From Bacteroidota bacterium (GTDB taxonomy: Bacteria; Bacteroidota; Bacteroidia; AKYH767-A; OLB10): 64,000 bases of DNA. The stretch is from contig JADJMG010000007.1 in the NCBI GenBank assembly GCA_016709725.1, forward strand, positions 310,001-374,000, written 5' to 3'. Each line of letters opens with the position of its first letter. The first letter of the stretch is position 1. The position numbers and the translations under genes are program-made. The notes under the pieces are model-generated. The model was not told the DNA's origin, ran no database searches, and saw only the letters and a list, made by a program, of their open reading frames with translations. Shown here one piece after another: positions 25,225 through 35,767 of this stretch.

Positions 25225-26134
25225 AATCTAATAAATCCATCAAACGATTTAAATCATCATTGCTAAAATAATTGAACATGATTTGTCCGCTTCCATTGTC
25301 TTTATGCTTTATCGCCACTTTCGTCTCAAAACGGTGCTCCAAACGATCTTCCAAGTTACGTACTTCAATGGCCCAAGAGGCATTTCCTTTTTTATCTTTT
25401 CCTTTTTTCTTGGGAGAACTTTGGCGCACTAAATCTTCCACTTTACGAACCGAAAGATCGTTTTCAATGATATCATTGAAAATTTTCAATTGCATTCCAA
25501 TATCGTCAACCCCTAAAATGGCTCTCGCATGACCCATCGTAATTCGTCCATCACGAATGGCAAACTGAACCTGAGGCGGAAGTTTTAACAGACGCAAATA
25601 GTTTGTTACCGTAGATCTTTCCTTACCCACACGCTCACCCAAAGCTTCCTGCGTTAAGCTACATTCCTCGATAAGACGTTGGTAGCTAATCGCAATTTCA
25701 AGCGCGTTTAAGTTTTCACGTTGAATATTTTCAACCAATGCCATCTCCAACATCGATTGATCGTTAGCAGTACGCACATAGGCCGGCACGGAAGTAAGTC
25801 CAGCCAAACGTGAAGCCTTATAACGTCTTTCACCACTGATGATTTGATAGCGATCGTGGCTCATCCGGCGTACCGTGATGGGTTGAATGATGCCTTGTGT
25901 TTGGATAGATTCAGCCAACTCTTTCAGAGCTGATTCATCAAATTCGGTACGAGGTTGAAAAGGATTTGCTTCAATTTGATTCAATGGAATTAATGAAACT
26001 CCGCCTGGACTTGGTTTATTCGTTGTATTTTCAGTGATGGGCTGTCCAATCACTGCCGACTCTTGATCGGTAGCGTTGTTTCCTTCTAACAATGCACTAA
26101 GTCCTCTCCCTAATGCTGATTTTTTTGTTGACAT
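25217..26134 (-). CDS. parB: Chromosome partitioning protein ParB
   Basis: Binds parS sites and spreads as a CTP-dependent clamp to load the segregation machinery. 305 aa. The N-terminal domain has NQIEANPFQPR and the CTP-binding GERRYKASRLAGL; the central helix-turn-helix SLTQEALGERVGKERSTVTNYLRLLKLP binds DNA; the C-terminal dimerisation domain (GSGQIMFNYFSNDDLNRLMDLL) is complete. It follows parA by 21 bases. No convincing parS was found in the window. Confidence 0.97.
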   Translation of the reverse strand: MSTKKSALGRGLSALLEGNNATDQESAVIGQPITENTTNKPSPGGVSLIPLNQIEANPFQPRTEFDESALKELAESIQTQGIIQPITVRRMSHDRYQIISGERRYKASRLAGLTSVPAYVRTANDQSMLEMALVENIQRENLNALEIAISYQRLIEECSLTQEALGERVGKERSTVTNYLRLLKLPPQVQFAIRDGRITMGHARAILGVDDIGMQLKIFNDIIENDLSVRKVEDLVRQSSPKKKGKDKKGNASWAIEVRNLEDRLEHRFETKVAIKHKDNGSGQIMFNYFSNDDLNRLMDLLDFD

Positions 26135-26155
26135 AATTTATTCCTTTATCAAAAA

Positions 26156-26992
26156 TTAGTTCTCTGATATTTTTAATTTATCCATCACTTTTTCTGTCAG
26201 TACTTTTTCTTCTGCCGACATTCTCGTCATATTATTCTTTTGAAGAATTTCACGAGCAAGGTTCAGATAATTGATGGCTCCTTTACTGGCGGCATCGTGC
26301 ATGATGATGCTTTCGCCGAAGCTTGGAGCTTCACCTAATTTTGTATTTCGCTGAATGATCGTATCGAAAACAATATCTTGAAAATGTGTTTTCACTTCTT
26401 CCACCACTTGGTTACTTAAACGCAAACGCATGTCGTACATGGTTAAAAGAATTCCTTCAATTGCTAAATCTGGATTTAAGCGACTTTGTACAATTTTAAT
26501 AGTATTGAGTAGCTTTCCTAATCCTTCCAAAGCAAAATACTCACATTGCACAGGAATAATTACCGAATCAGCACCGGTAAGGGCATTGATGGTAATCAAT
26601 CCGAGTGATGGTGAACAATCGATAATGATAAAATCAAAATCAGCCGAAACAGTTTCTAACACCTGCTTCATCATTCGCTCGCGGTTCGGCATCTGGATCA
26701 TTTCGATCTCGGCACCCACTAAGTCGATATGGGAAGGAAGAAGAAAAAGGTGTGGAGTTTTTGTTTCAAGAATGATATCCTTTGGGTTCACATCATTGAT
26801 GATGCATTCGTAGATTGATGTCTTTACGGTACGCGGATCGAAGCCAACACCAGATGTAGCATTTGCTTGTGGATCGGCATCTACCAACAAGGTACGGTAT
26901 TCAAGTACAGCCAAACTTGCTGCTAGATTTATTGCCGTTGTAGTTTTACCTACGCCGCCTTTCTGATTCGCTATTGCTATTATTTTTGCCAT
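26156..26992 (-). CDS. parA: Chromosome partitioning ATPase ParA (Soj)
   Basis: Deviant Walker ATPase that positions ParB-parS complexes on the nucleoid. 278 aa. The Walker A motif is KGGVGKTT at residues 10-17 with the signature lysine K10; DADPQANAT follows at about 39-47 and IIIDCSPSLGLITINAL carries Walker B. First gene of the parA-parB-DUF5683-dapB-lepB-wbqC run. Confidence 0.97.
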   Translation of the reverse strand: MAKIIAIANQKGGVGKTTTAINLAASLAVLEYRTLLVDADPQANATSGVGFDPRTVKTSIYECIINDVNPKDIILETKTPHLFLLPSHIDLVGAEIEMIQMPNRERMMKQVLETVSADFDFIIIDCSPSLGLITINALTGADSVIIPVQCEYFALEGLGKLLNTIKIVQSRLNPDLAIEGILLTMYDMRLRLSNQVVEEVKTHFQDIVFDTIIQRNTKLGEAPSFGESIIMHDAASKGAINYLNLAREILQKNNMTRMSAEEKVLTEKVMDKLKISEN

Positions 26993-27030
26993 TTAAGTAG
27001 TGCTTTCGATGATTTATGTAAACTACTGAA

Positions 27031-27711
27031 TTATATTGTAATACTACTTCCAATTTGCATTAACACAAGCTCTTTTCCGGCAGCTGCAAACTTACCAAAA
27101 GCTTCGTCTTGATCAATCTTAATATAACCAAAAGTATCGTAATGCATGCCTATAATCTTATCACAATGGATGAAATCACTAGCGATTACTGCATTATCAA
27201 TTCCCATGGTAAAGTTACTTCCGATAGGCAAAAAGGCAACATCAATTTTCTTGTAATCGCCAATTAATTTCATGTCTAAAGTTAACGCTGTATCACCAGC
27301 ATAGTATATGTTTCCTTCTTTTGTTTCTAACAAAAATCCCATTGGATTTCCACCATAAGAACCATCTGGAAGTGAAGAACTATGTACCGCATTTACACAT
27401 TTTACCTTTCCAAAATCAAAAAACCAGTGTCCGCCAATATTCATGGGATGTGATTTTTCAACCCCTTGATTATTAAGCCAATTAACAATTTCCCAGTTAC
27501 TAATAATGGTAGCACCGCTCTGTTTAGCAATGGAAACTGCGTCCGCAATATGGTCTTGGTGTCCATGGGAAATTAAAATATAATCGGGCATCAACTTCTT
27601 AATATCGATTGAAGAAGCTAATTCATTGGGGGTAATAAACGGATCAAATAGAAGAACAGAATTATTTACCTCAATGGTAAAGCAAGAATGTCCTAAATAA
27701 GTGATAATCAT
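27031..27711 (-). CDS. UPF0173 metal-dependent hydrolase (metallo-beta-lactamase fold)
   Basis: 226 aa cytoplasmic MBL-fold protein. The metal-binding motif is SHGHQDHIAD (H49, H51, D53, H54), with further ligands in VHSSS and YYAGDTAL. Matches the UPF0173 family of unassigned substrate. A TATCTTTG box on the minus strand at 27764-27771 is a likely -7 element. It reads towards parA, 38 bases away. Confidence 0.88.
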   Translation of the reverse strand: MIITYLGHSCFTIEVNNSVLLFDPFITPNELASSIDIKKLMPDYILISHGHQDHIADAVSIAKQSGATIISNWEIVNWLNNQGVEKSHPMNIGGHWFFDFGKVKCVNAVHSSSLPDGSYGGNPMGFLLETKEGNIYYAGDTALTLDMKLIGDYKKIDVAFLPIGSNFTMGIDNAVIASDFIHCDKIIGMHYDTFGYIKIDQDEAFGKFAAAGKELVLMQIGSSITI

Positions 27712-27969
27712 ATTAAACTATAATTTTTTTGAATGGTTTTAAAGCCAGTTTTTGGCATTCATGCAAAGATAACTTTCTGACTCGGCCTTTGCTATTAAAA
27801 GTAGGGGGAGTTACTCAATAGAATGAGTAGAGAAGAGTTAATTTATTAACATCGCTGGGAGCGGGCTTATCGTTATGAAAAATTGCTTACTGAATTTAGA
27901 ATTGTGCTTCGGATTTTAAAAGGCTTCTAGCTGCTAGCTTCTGGCTGCAAGATTTTTTTTCTGTGATCC

Positions 27970-30441
27970 TTATCTAAATAATAAAAATGTACCGCGGTCA
28001 ACTTCTTCTAGAAAACGGCCATTATCGTAGCCAGAGTATTTTAGAGCATAAGTATAAACTCCGACGGGTGCGTCTTGGTTATTATAAGTGCCATCCCAAC
28101 CAAAATCTGGATTTTCAGAGCTAAAAATTAACTGACCAAATCGAGTATAAATATCTAAACGAACTTGGAAATCGGTACAGTTGGCTTTGTAATTAAAGAT
28201 TTCATTTTTTGTATCGTTATTGGGTGTAAAAGCATTAGGCACATACACTAAACAATTACAAATATTAAAGGTGAGCTCAATCGTATCGGCAGAAACACCA
28301 CATTGGTTGATAGCCGTTGCATAATACTTTCCAGAAATTCTAGGTTGGAATAAGGAATCAGTAGAACCATCTTGCCAAGAATAAGTGGCTCCATAATTAT
28401 AGGCACTTAACACCAACGGTTGACCCGCACAGAGTATAGAATCTTCACCAAAACTTACACTTGGTTTATCTTGTTGATCGAGTGTAATGGTATCAGAAGC
28501 CGTACAATTATTGATAGATACAATTACAGAATAAACACCTGGATCTTCAGCAAAAATAAACTGGTCGACAGTCCCATCTTGCCATAAGTAAGTAGCAGCC
28601 GGATTAGTAGCATCTAAAAAGATTGGGAACCCTTTACATAACGTCGTATCGGGACCAAAAGCAACAAACGGAGCCGGAGAAAAAATCACATCTACATCGT
28701 CTGTTGTTGAGCAATTGTTTTGGGTGACGGTAACAGAATAATTTCCTGAATTGGTAACCGCTAATGTTTGATCCGTACTGCCATTTTGCCATATAAAAGT
28801 AGCTCCCGCATTTGCAGCATCTAAAACAATGGTATCACTGTCGCATGCATTTATTGTCAATCCTAAGTCGACCACTGGTGAATCATTAAAAATTCCGTCT
28901 ACAGTATCTTCACCAATACATCCTAAATTATCAATTCTCACCCAAAAAGTATTGGTGGTATCGGCATCAAAAGTTAAGGTTGACGTATTATTTTGCCACA
29001 GAATTGGAAGTCCAGGAAATGAACCTGGATTTAGAGTAACCGTTGTACCCAAACAAGCTGTGAAATCACTGCCTAAATCTGGATCCGGTGTCTCGAGGAT
29101 TTGAATTGTATATCGAACTGTATCTCTTAATAATCCTTGCCAAACAACAGCCGTTACTAAATAACTTCCACCCGCATTAAAAGTATGTTGAGGATTTACC
29201 TGATTACTTAAATTAAAAATACCAGAAGCTGGGTCGCCAAAATTCCATTGAACGGAATCGGGAGCAGGGAAGACCGTTGTAAATTGTGTAGGAGCCCCAG
29301 AACAAGTATCTGCATAGGTGAAATCAGCAACGATGAAGAAACTTTGCAAGAAATTAGGCAATCCATACTGACCTAATTTTCCACCTAAAAACAAGGTGTT
29401 GGGTGCGAATCCAGCAGCTACACCACCGAGCATTGGTTGGCTTATGGATGCTAATGCTGTCGACTGAAATTGGCAAACGTAAATTTTACCATCAATACCG
29501 AGTTGCAGTCCTCCTATAAAACCCGGGACCGTTCCAATGGATTGTCCTGAAGCAATGATTGCAGCATTACTTCCTGCACTTAAATCATACTGGAAAACCT
29601 CACCTGGATTACTGGTAGTTCCCACATAAACAAATCGACTATCGGGTGAAAATTCGACACCATAAATTTGTGGCGTGAAAGAGATGTTAATAGGATTTGA
29701 AATTTGTCCTGTGATATTATTAAAGTCGAAGATCTCACATACTTTTAATCCACGAATGGCACAAGCCAATTTCTGTGCATTTGAACTGGCTTTTAAGTAG
29801 CCATGTGAATTGGTAAAATTACCCCCGTGAACAACGCCCACCGTTGATGTTATGGGTGTTAAAGAAACACCGCTTGGCGTGATTTCAAAAGCTAAAAAAT
29901 CACCGTTATTCCATCCATGAACAATGACAAATGCATCAATACCATTTGCATGACGAACAGCGGTTAATTTTTCAGTGACAGGTGTAGCTAACGTGACATT
30001 CTTTACAGTAACATCACCGTTTCCGCCATTCAAACTCATGTCCACTTCGCTGTAACAAAGTCCGCGAGGACCGCCATTCGTATCGACTGTGAAAATATAA
30101 TAAATACCAGGAGTTGCAGGCTTAGGAACAATAATAGCAGTTTGCGTTGCGGCGCCATCACCATTTAATCCAACCCCAGATGGCATTGGTGTATGTGTTT
30201 TATCCCAAACATTACTACCATTGGTATAAAATTGAAGTACACCATTCACATCCGAAATGGTAGCACATCCTTCAAAAGCGCTCATGGAACCGTTCGTAAG
30301 TGCAGTTGGCGGACTCGTATTAAAATCCAAGCCCGCTTGGTTTCCAAAATACCAAAACCGTCCTTCTAAAGTTTGTGCAAAACTTGAGGTCAGGCAGAAA
30401 GTGGCTAGAAATAGTAGTAGAAGGTTACGAATCCGTTTCAT
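27970..30441 (-). CDS. Large surface protein with T9SS type B (gliding-motility) C-terminal domain
   Basis: 823 aa. A signal peptide (MKRIRNLLLLFLATFCLTSSFAQ) is followed by a beta-propeller-like N-terminal half (repeats such as QFYTNGSNVWDK and YVGTTSNPGEVFQYDLS), a PKD-like domain (APDSVQWNFGDPASG...), several immunoglobulin-like units sharing the phrase ATYLWQDGSTDQ, and a C-terminal CHU_C/gliding-motility domain (VPNAFTPNNDTKNEIF ... DIYTRFGQLIFSS ... PVGVYTYALKY). This domain routes cargo through the T9SS to the cell surface. Ligand or role unknown; adhesin-like by architecture. The 258 bases up to 27711 show only a small CTAGC-rich repeat near 27930. Confidence 0.9.
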   Translation of the reverse strand: MKRIRNLLLLFLATFCLTSSFAQTLEGRFWYFGNQAGLDFNTSPPTALTNGSMSAFEGCATISDVNGVLQFYTNGSNVWDKTHTPMPSGVGLNGDGAATQTAIIVPKPATPGIYYIFTVDTNGGPRGLCYSEVDMSLNGGNGDVTVKNVTLATPVTEKLTAVRHANGIDAFVIVHGWNNGDFLAFEITPSGVSLTPITSTVGVVHGGNFTNSHGYLKASSNAQKLACAIRGLKVCEIFDFNNITGQISNPINISFTPQIYGVEFSPDSRFVYVGTTSNPGEVFQYDLSAGSNAAIIASGQSIGTVPGFIGGLQLGIDGKIYVCQFQSTALASISQPMLGGVAAGFAPNTLFLGGKLGQYGLPNFLQSFFIVADFTYADTCSGAPTQFTTVFPAPDSVQWNFGDPASGIFNLSNQVNPQHTFNAGGSYLVTAVVWQGLLRDTVRYTIQILETPDPDLGSDFTACLGTTVTLNPGSFPGLPILWQNNTSTLTFDADTTNTFWVRIDNLGCIGEDTVDGIFNDSPVVDLGLTINACDSDTIVLDAANAGATFIWQNGSTDQTLAVTNSGNYSVTVTQNNCSTTDDVDVIFSPAPFVAFGPDTTLCKGFPIFLDATNPAATYLWQDGTVDQFIFAEDPGVYSVIVSINNCTASDTITLDQQDKPSVSFGEDSILCAGQPLVLSAYNYGATYSWQDGSTDSLFQPRISGKYYATAINQCGVSADTIELTFNICNCLVYVPNAFTPNNDTKNEIFNYKANCTDFQVRLDIYTRFGQLIFSSENPDFGWDGTYNNQDAPVGVYTYALKYSGYDNGRFLEEVDRGTFLLFR

Positions 30442-30581
30442 GGATGTACAAAAATGCTAAAAAGTACTCATCTAAAAAAGTAAAACTCCGTCTGTTGCGT
30501 GTTGGATCGGGTAAATCTTCTGATTTGGCGGATCAAATCATTTCCCTTTTCTACTTTTGAAGCTCAAAATCATTTAAAAAC

Positions 30582-33499
30582 ATGCAAAAAGTTAAGCAAC
30601 TACTCGTCCTAATGGTGATGAGTTTTCTTCCGTTGATGGGGTATTCTCAAACAGAATTAGCCTCTTCCATTCCTTATGATACGGTTGCTGGCGACCCATT
30701 GAAAGCCAGAATATATACGCTAGAAAACGGATTAAAAGTTTATTTATCAGTTTACAAAGATGAGCCTAGGTTTCAATCAATGATTGGAGTAAAATCTGGT
30801 TCAAAGCAAGATCCGTCTGATCATACCGGATTAGCACATTATCTTGAACATTTGCTTTTTAAAGGCACTGATGTTTTTGGTACGAATGATTATTCGAAGG
30901 AAAAACCATTGTTAGATACCATCGTAAGTTTGTATGAACAATATGGAGCATTGAAAGATTCAACGCAGCGCAAACGTATGTATCATAAAATTGATTCCAT
31001 TTCAGGAGAAGCTGCCAAATATGCAATTCCCAATGAGTTTGATAAGATGATGGAAGGGTTGGGCGTTACTCAGGTCAATGCCTATACTTCGAATGAACAA
31101 ACAGTTTATATTAATAATGTACCGAGCAACCAACTTGAAAATTTCATAACCGTAGAGGCAGAACGCTTTCGAAAATTAGTGATGCGTTTATTTCATACGG
31201 AGTTAGAAGCAGTTTATGAGGAAAAAAATATTTCACTCGATAGAGATAATTCCAAAGTATATGAATCTTTATATGCTTCATTATTTGAGAATCATCAATA
31301 TGGAACGCAAACTACGATCGGAACTATAGATCATTTGAAAAGCCCATCTTTAGTTGCCATTCAAAAATATTTTGATACCTATTATACTCCTAATAATATG
31401 GTTTTTGCACTTAGTGGCGATTTTGATCCGGATGAAGCTATCCGAATTATCAGTGAAAAATTTGGTAAGATGATGCCTAAGGATATTCCACCTTTTCCTG
31501 TTGCAAACGAAAAATTTATAAAAATGCCTGTGGTAAAAGAAGTATGGGGACCTGATGCTGAAAGTTTAATGATGGGATTCCGATTCAAAGGTGCAAATTC
31601 ACCGGATGCTGATTTATTGACTGTGGTCGATTATATTTTATCGAATGGTCAAGCTGGACTCCTTGATATTAATTTGAATACAAAACAAAAAGTATTGAGT
31701 GCGGATCTTCCACTGATATTATGAAAGATTACAGTGTTCATATGTTTACGGGTCGACCCAGAGAAGGACAATCTTTAGAGCAAGTTCGTGATCTTTTACT
31801 TGAACAAATTATGGAAATAAAGTTGGGCAAATTTCCAGATTGGATGATCACTGCGGTCATAAATAATTTGAAGTTGGAGCAAGAAAAAGCGTATGAAAGC
31901 AATTTCAGTCGTGCTTCTGCCATGTTGAATGCTGAGCTGGATGGAGTTCCTTATAAAGATGTCGTAAATCGAATAGATCGATTATCCAAGATCAATAAAG
32001 AACAAGTAATTCAATTTGTTCGTGATTGGTATGGCGATAATTATGTGATTGTGTACAAGAGAAGTGGGGTAGATGAGAACTCGGTTAAAGTGGAAAAACC
32101 ATCGATCACACCGGTTGTCATGAACAGAGATATGCAATCGCCGTTTTTAAAAAATATCATGGAGAATAAAGTGAAACCCATTTCGCCTGTTTTCATTGAT
32201 TATGCAACTTCCATTCAAACGAATAAATTGAAAAGTTCAATTCCTGTGTACTCCGTAAAGAATACGGAGAATAATTTATTTTCGATGAGTTATACAGTGG
32301 AGATGGGCAATGCAAATGATAAGCGTTGGCCACTTATTATGCAGTATGTTGATTATTTAGGAAACGATAAATTTACAGCATCTCAGCTTCAAGAAGAGTT
32401 CTATAAATTAGGATGTTCCTATTCTGCTTTTGCGAGTGAAGATGAAATCAATATACGATTAGAGGGAATCAGTAGTAATTTTACTTCTGCCCTTCTTTTA
32501 CTGGAGAGTTTATTAGCTGGTCCGGTTGCAGATGAGGAAGCGTTAAAAAATTTGGTGGATGATATTCTGAAGAAAAGAGCAAACGCAAAGTTAAATAAGA
32601 ACGAAATATTGTCGCGAGTTTCAACCTACGCTCGCTTTGGACCAGAGTCGGCTGCAACTTATTTGATGAGTGAAGAAGAATTAAAACAGATCACTGGAAA
32701 AGATTTAGCAGTTATGCTCCGTAACCTCACGGGCTACATGCATAGAATCGATTATTATGGAACCTTGGAAACACCGAAGTTGATAGAGTTGCTTAATAAA
32801 TTTCACAAAACTCCACGCGGGTTCCAAGCTGCTACCAAAGGAAAAGTATTTACAGAAGAGATTACCGATGATGGAAAAGTATTTTTTGTGAATTATGAAA
32901 TGAAACAAGCAGAAGTACAATTCTTATCAAAGGGCGGTGCCTACGACAAGAATATTCAACCGATGGTGCAAATGTATAGTCGCTATTTTGGCGGAAGCAT
33001 GTCGTCACCCGTTTTCCAAACGATGAGAGAAAGCAAAGCATTAGCTTATTCGGTGAGTTCAAGATATGTTTCACCCAGCCGTCTCGACCGCTCCTATTTG
33101 AACATGGCCTATATTGGTACGCAAGCTGATAAACTACCTGAAGCTTTGGATGGAATGATGGAATTATTACAAGTGATGCCTGTTTCCGAAAAGTCATATG
33201 CTCAAGCTAAAGAAGGCGTTTTACAAGGCATAGCAAGTGATCGAATTACTAAAATGGAAATAATAAGATCCTACCATAGCCTAAAAAAATTGGGGATTAA
33301 TTATGATATGAGAAAAGAAACGTACGATAAAATTTCAACTATGTCTATACAAGAAGTTGAAACCTTTCATCAAAAGTACATCAAAGGTAAAAAATACAGA
33401 ATCGCCTTAATAGGTTCAAAAGAGAAAATAAATTTCAAAGACTTGGAAAAATTCGGTCCAGTAACGGAGTTAGATTTGAAACAAGTGTTCGGCTATTAG
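30582..33499 (+). CDS. M16 family zinc metallopeptidase, frameshifted
   Basis: Pitrilysin-type peptidase, about 970 aa, with a signal peptide (MQKVKQLLVLMVMSFLPLMGYSQ), so periplasmic or surface. The inverted zinc motif HYLEH is at residues 86-90, and the downstream glutamate lies in TELEAVYEEKN. The second M16 half with a typical inactive copy is in the 31721-33499 part (AYSVSSRYVSPS). The frame breaks near 31703: adding one base after AGTGC restores LSAGSSTDIMKDYSVHMFTGRPREGQ. So 30582-31724 and 31721-33499 are one gene. TACTTTTG at 30552-30559 is a possible -7 element. Confidence 0.9.
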
Positions 33500-33517
33500 A
33501 ATGAAAAATTAAATGCA

Positions 33518-33582
33518 AATGGTTTGAAAATGATATCGCAACTTTATATGGTTACGATATCATTCTCAAACCATTATTTTTT
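33518..33582 (+). terminator. Very long terminator hairpin after M16 peptidase
   Basis: AATGGTTTGAAAATGATATCG and its complement at 33555-33575 form a 21-bp stem with one mismatch and a 16-base loop, followed by ATTTTTTTT. The 3' arm overlaps the stop codon of the converging arsR-type gene. Confidence 0.8.
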
Positions 33583-33870
33583 TACACCATTTGTCCCAAC
33601 CGATAACTTTAGTATCTCGAGTACATGAGGTGCAGCAATAGAGTAATAAATATTTATACCGTCTCTTGTTGCTTCTAAGATACCACTGGTTCTCATATTT
33701 TTTAAATGATGTGAGACTAAGGATTGTTCGATATTCAATTTAAGACACAATTGATTTACCGATAATTTCTTTTTAGGAGCTAAAAGCGAAATGATTTCAA
33801 TTCGAGTTGGGTTAGCAATTACTTTTAAAAAAGATGCCGCCTTGTTTGATTTAGATGAATGTATAGCCAT
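33574..33870 (-). CDS. ArsR-family transcriptional regulator
   Basis: 98 aa winged-helix DNA-binding protein. FLKVIANPTRIEIISLLAPKKKLSVNQLCLKLNIEQSLVSHHLKNMRTSGILEATRDG is the standard ArsR fold. It has a single cysteine and lacks the ELCVC metal-binding box, so the signal may not be a metal. Its stop lies inside the long hairpin at 33.5 kb. No neighbouring target operon is obvious; the copper-type ATPase is more than 30 kb away. Confidence 0.88.
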   Translation of the reverse strand: MAIHSSKSNKAASFLKVIANPTRIEIISLLAPKKKLSVNQLCLKLNIEQSLVSHHLKNMRTSGILEATRDGINIYYSIAAPHVLEILKLSVGTNGVKK

Positions 33871-34024
33871 GTTACAAAGAAAACATGGAAGTACTAATAT
33901 GTTGGTGACTTTTGTAACTTAAATAAATGAGATATATCAGTTTTTTCTCATAAGTAGTATAAAACAAGATTGAGTCTAGTTAAACAACAAGACATTGTTT
34001 CTTTACTATCCCTATATTTAGTTA

Positions 34025-34987
34025 TTAATTTTTATCTTCCTTGGCTTTATTTTTAAAATATCTTCTAAATAAGAAATTACTTTGCATGGCCTTTAAGTTC
34101 TCGTTTAAGAGTTGTGTGCTTAAATTCAAATTTGCAAAAATTGCTTTCATGTCCAAAGCCATCGCCGTATCACGCGCTAAAACTCCTAAGGGTCCGGGAG
34201 TGATGTTTAAGTCTTCCATAAACTCATGCATGTGATGTAAAGCAAGTTTTGCGGTATCGGTGGCTGCCTTTAAGTTCTCTACAGTCATTTCAAAGTTCTT
34301 TGCTACGGAATCGTCAGCTAGAATTTTACCAGCCATGCCTTGACCTCTTTTAATCTCATCTAATAAGGCTTCAGCGTCTTTAGTCATATTCACAGCAGAG
34401 TGTGAAGCATTTTCGATACTTAACAGTGTACGACGAAAATTTTGCAATGGAACGGAATCTGATAATAAATCCCAAAGGGGTTTACTTTCGGTTATGCGTT
34501 TAGTAATGGTTTTTAAATCGTGCGTAATGTCTAATACGTTGTTATTGGTTGAATTTAAAGTACGCATCATTTCATCGGTTGCCACAGAACCTTGACTTGA
34601 AATTGTATCATTCTCAACGACAAAAGGGGAGTTAGCATCTAGAGAAGAAATATTAATCAACTTGTTTCCCATCAGCCCATCGGACCCAATTTCAGCAATT
34701 GACTTTTTACGAATGTAGCGCATTGCATCTTCACGAATGACCATCTCCACCAAAACTGCAGTATCACTTTCTATAGTTACTTCATTAATGGTGCCGATGG
34801 TTATACCCGCAAAGCGAACGTTATTGCCTGCAATTAATCCATTCACATTATTAAATCGAACGTATATTGATAACGTTTTATTGAAGATATTTTGCTTAGA
34901 GCCGATGAGGTACAGAGAAACAATGAGAAGAATTGTTCCTGTCAACACAAAGATTCCAAGTTTGACTTTATTTGCAGCTTTTTCCAT
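34025..34987 (-). CDS. mlaD: MCE-domain lipid transport protein MlaD
   Basis: Periplasmic, membrane-anchored substrate-binding part of the Mla phospholipid transporter. 320 aa. One N-terminal helix (LGIFVLTGTILLIVSLYLI) precedes a single MCE domain (NNVNGLIAGNNVRFAGITIGTINEVTI ... GLMGNKLINI), then a long helical tail. Last of the mlaE-mlaF-mlaD run on the minus strand; only 2 bases separate it from mlaF. Confidence 0.9.
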   Translation of the reverse strand: MEKAANKVKLGIFVLTGTILLIVSLYLIGSKQNIFNKTLSIYVRFNNVNGLIAGNNVRFAGITIGTINEVTIESDTAVLVEMVIREDAMRYIRKKSIAEIGSDGLMGNKLINISSLDANSPFVVENDTISSQGSVATDEMMRTLNSTNNNVLDITHDLKTITKRITESKPLWDLLSDSVPLQNFRRTLLSIENASHSAVNMTKDAEALLDEIKRGQGMAGKILADDSVAKNFEMTVENLKAATDTAKLALHHMHEFMEDLNITPGPLGVLARDTAMALDMKAIFANLNLSTQLLNENLKAMQSNFLFRRYFKNKAKEDKN

Positions 34988-34989
34988 TT

Positions 34990-35766
34990 TTATTCAAAGA
35001 AAGGTTTGATTTGTGGGTCTATAGAGTTGTTCAATTCATCATACGTTCCTTCGGTGAATTTAATACCATTCACCAAAACCATGACACGATTGGAAACGAT
35101 TTTAGCACAAGCCATATCGTGGGTTATGATGATCGAAGAAGTATTGTACTTATGTTGAATATCTACAATTAAATTACTTATTTCTCTACTGGTGATGGGA
35201 TCTAATCCAGTGGTAGGTTCATCGTAAAGAATAATATCGGGTTTAAGAATTAACGTTCTCGCTAAACCAATACGCTTTCTCATTCCACCTGATAGTTCAG
35301 AAGGCATTAAATCGATTGCGTCTTTAAGTCCAACGTTATCCAAAGCTTCTAACACCAACTCATCCACCTCCTCTCGCGTTTTACTAATCCAATGGCGACG
35401 AAGCGGAAATTCCAAATTTTCACGAACGGTCATTGAATCGTAGAGTGCTGAACTTTGGAAAAGGAATCCAATTTTCACTCTAATATGATCCAATTCATCG
35501 CGATCTAGTTTAGGAATATTTTTTCCAAATACTTCAACCAATCCTTTATCGGGAGTTAATAATCCCACCATGCATTTAATCAAAACGGATTTACCAGATC
35601 CTGACTTTCCGAGCACGACTAAGTTTTCACCCTTTTTAAGATTTAAGTTAAAACCACGTAAAACGTGATTCGATCCAAAAGATTTATATAAATCCTTTAT
35701 CTCAACCACTGTGGCTGCTTTGGGATCGACTGGTTTAGGGAGTTGATGTATCACGTTTGTTTCCAT
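34990..35766 (-). CDS. mlaF: ABC transporter ATP-binding protein MlaF
   Basis: ATPase driving the MlaE permease. 258 aa from ATG 35766, which follows the mlaE stop directly; a longer start would overlap mlaE. Walker A GKSGSGKSVLIKC, Q-loop FLFQSSALYDSMTV, signature LSGGMRKRIGLARTL and Walker B IILYDEPTTGLDP are complete. Middle gene of the mlaEFD run. Confidence 0.94.
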   Translation of the reverse strand: METNVIHQLPKPVDPKAATVVEIKDLYKSFGSNHVLRGFNLNLKKGENLVVLGKSGSGKSVLIKCMVGLLTPDKGLVEVFGKNIPKLDRDELDHIRVKIGFLFQSSALYDSMTVRENLEFPLRRHWISKTREEVDELVLEALDNVGLKDAIDLMPSELSGGMRKRIGLARTLILKPDIILYDEPTTGLDPITSREISNLIVDIQHKYNTSSIIITHDMACAKIVSNRVMVLVNGIKFTEGTYDELNNSIDPQIKPFFE

Positions 35767-35767
35767 A

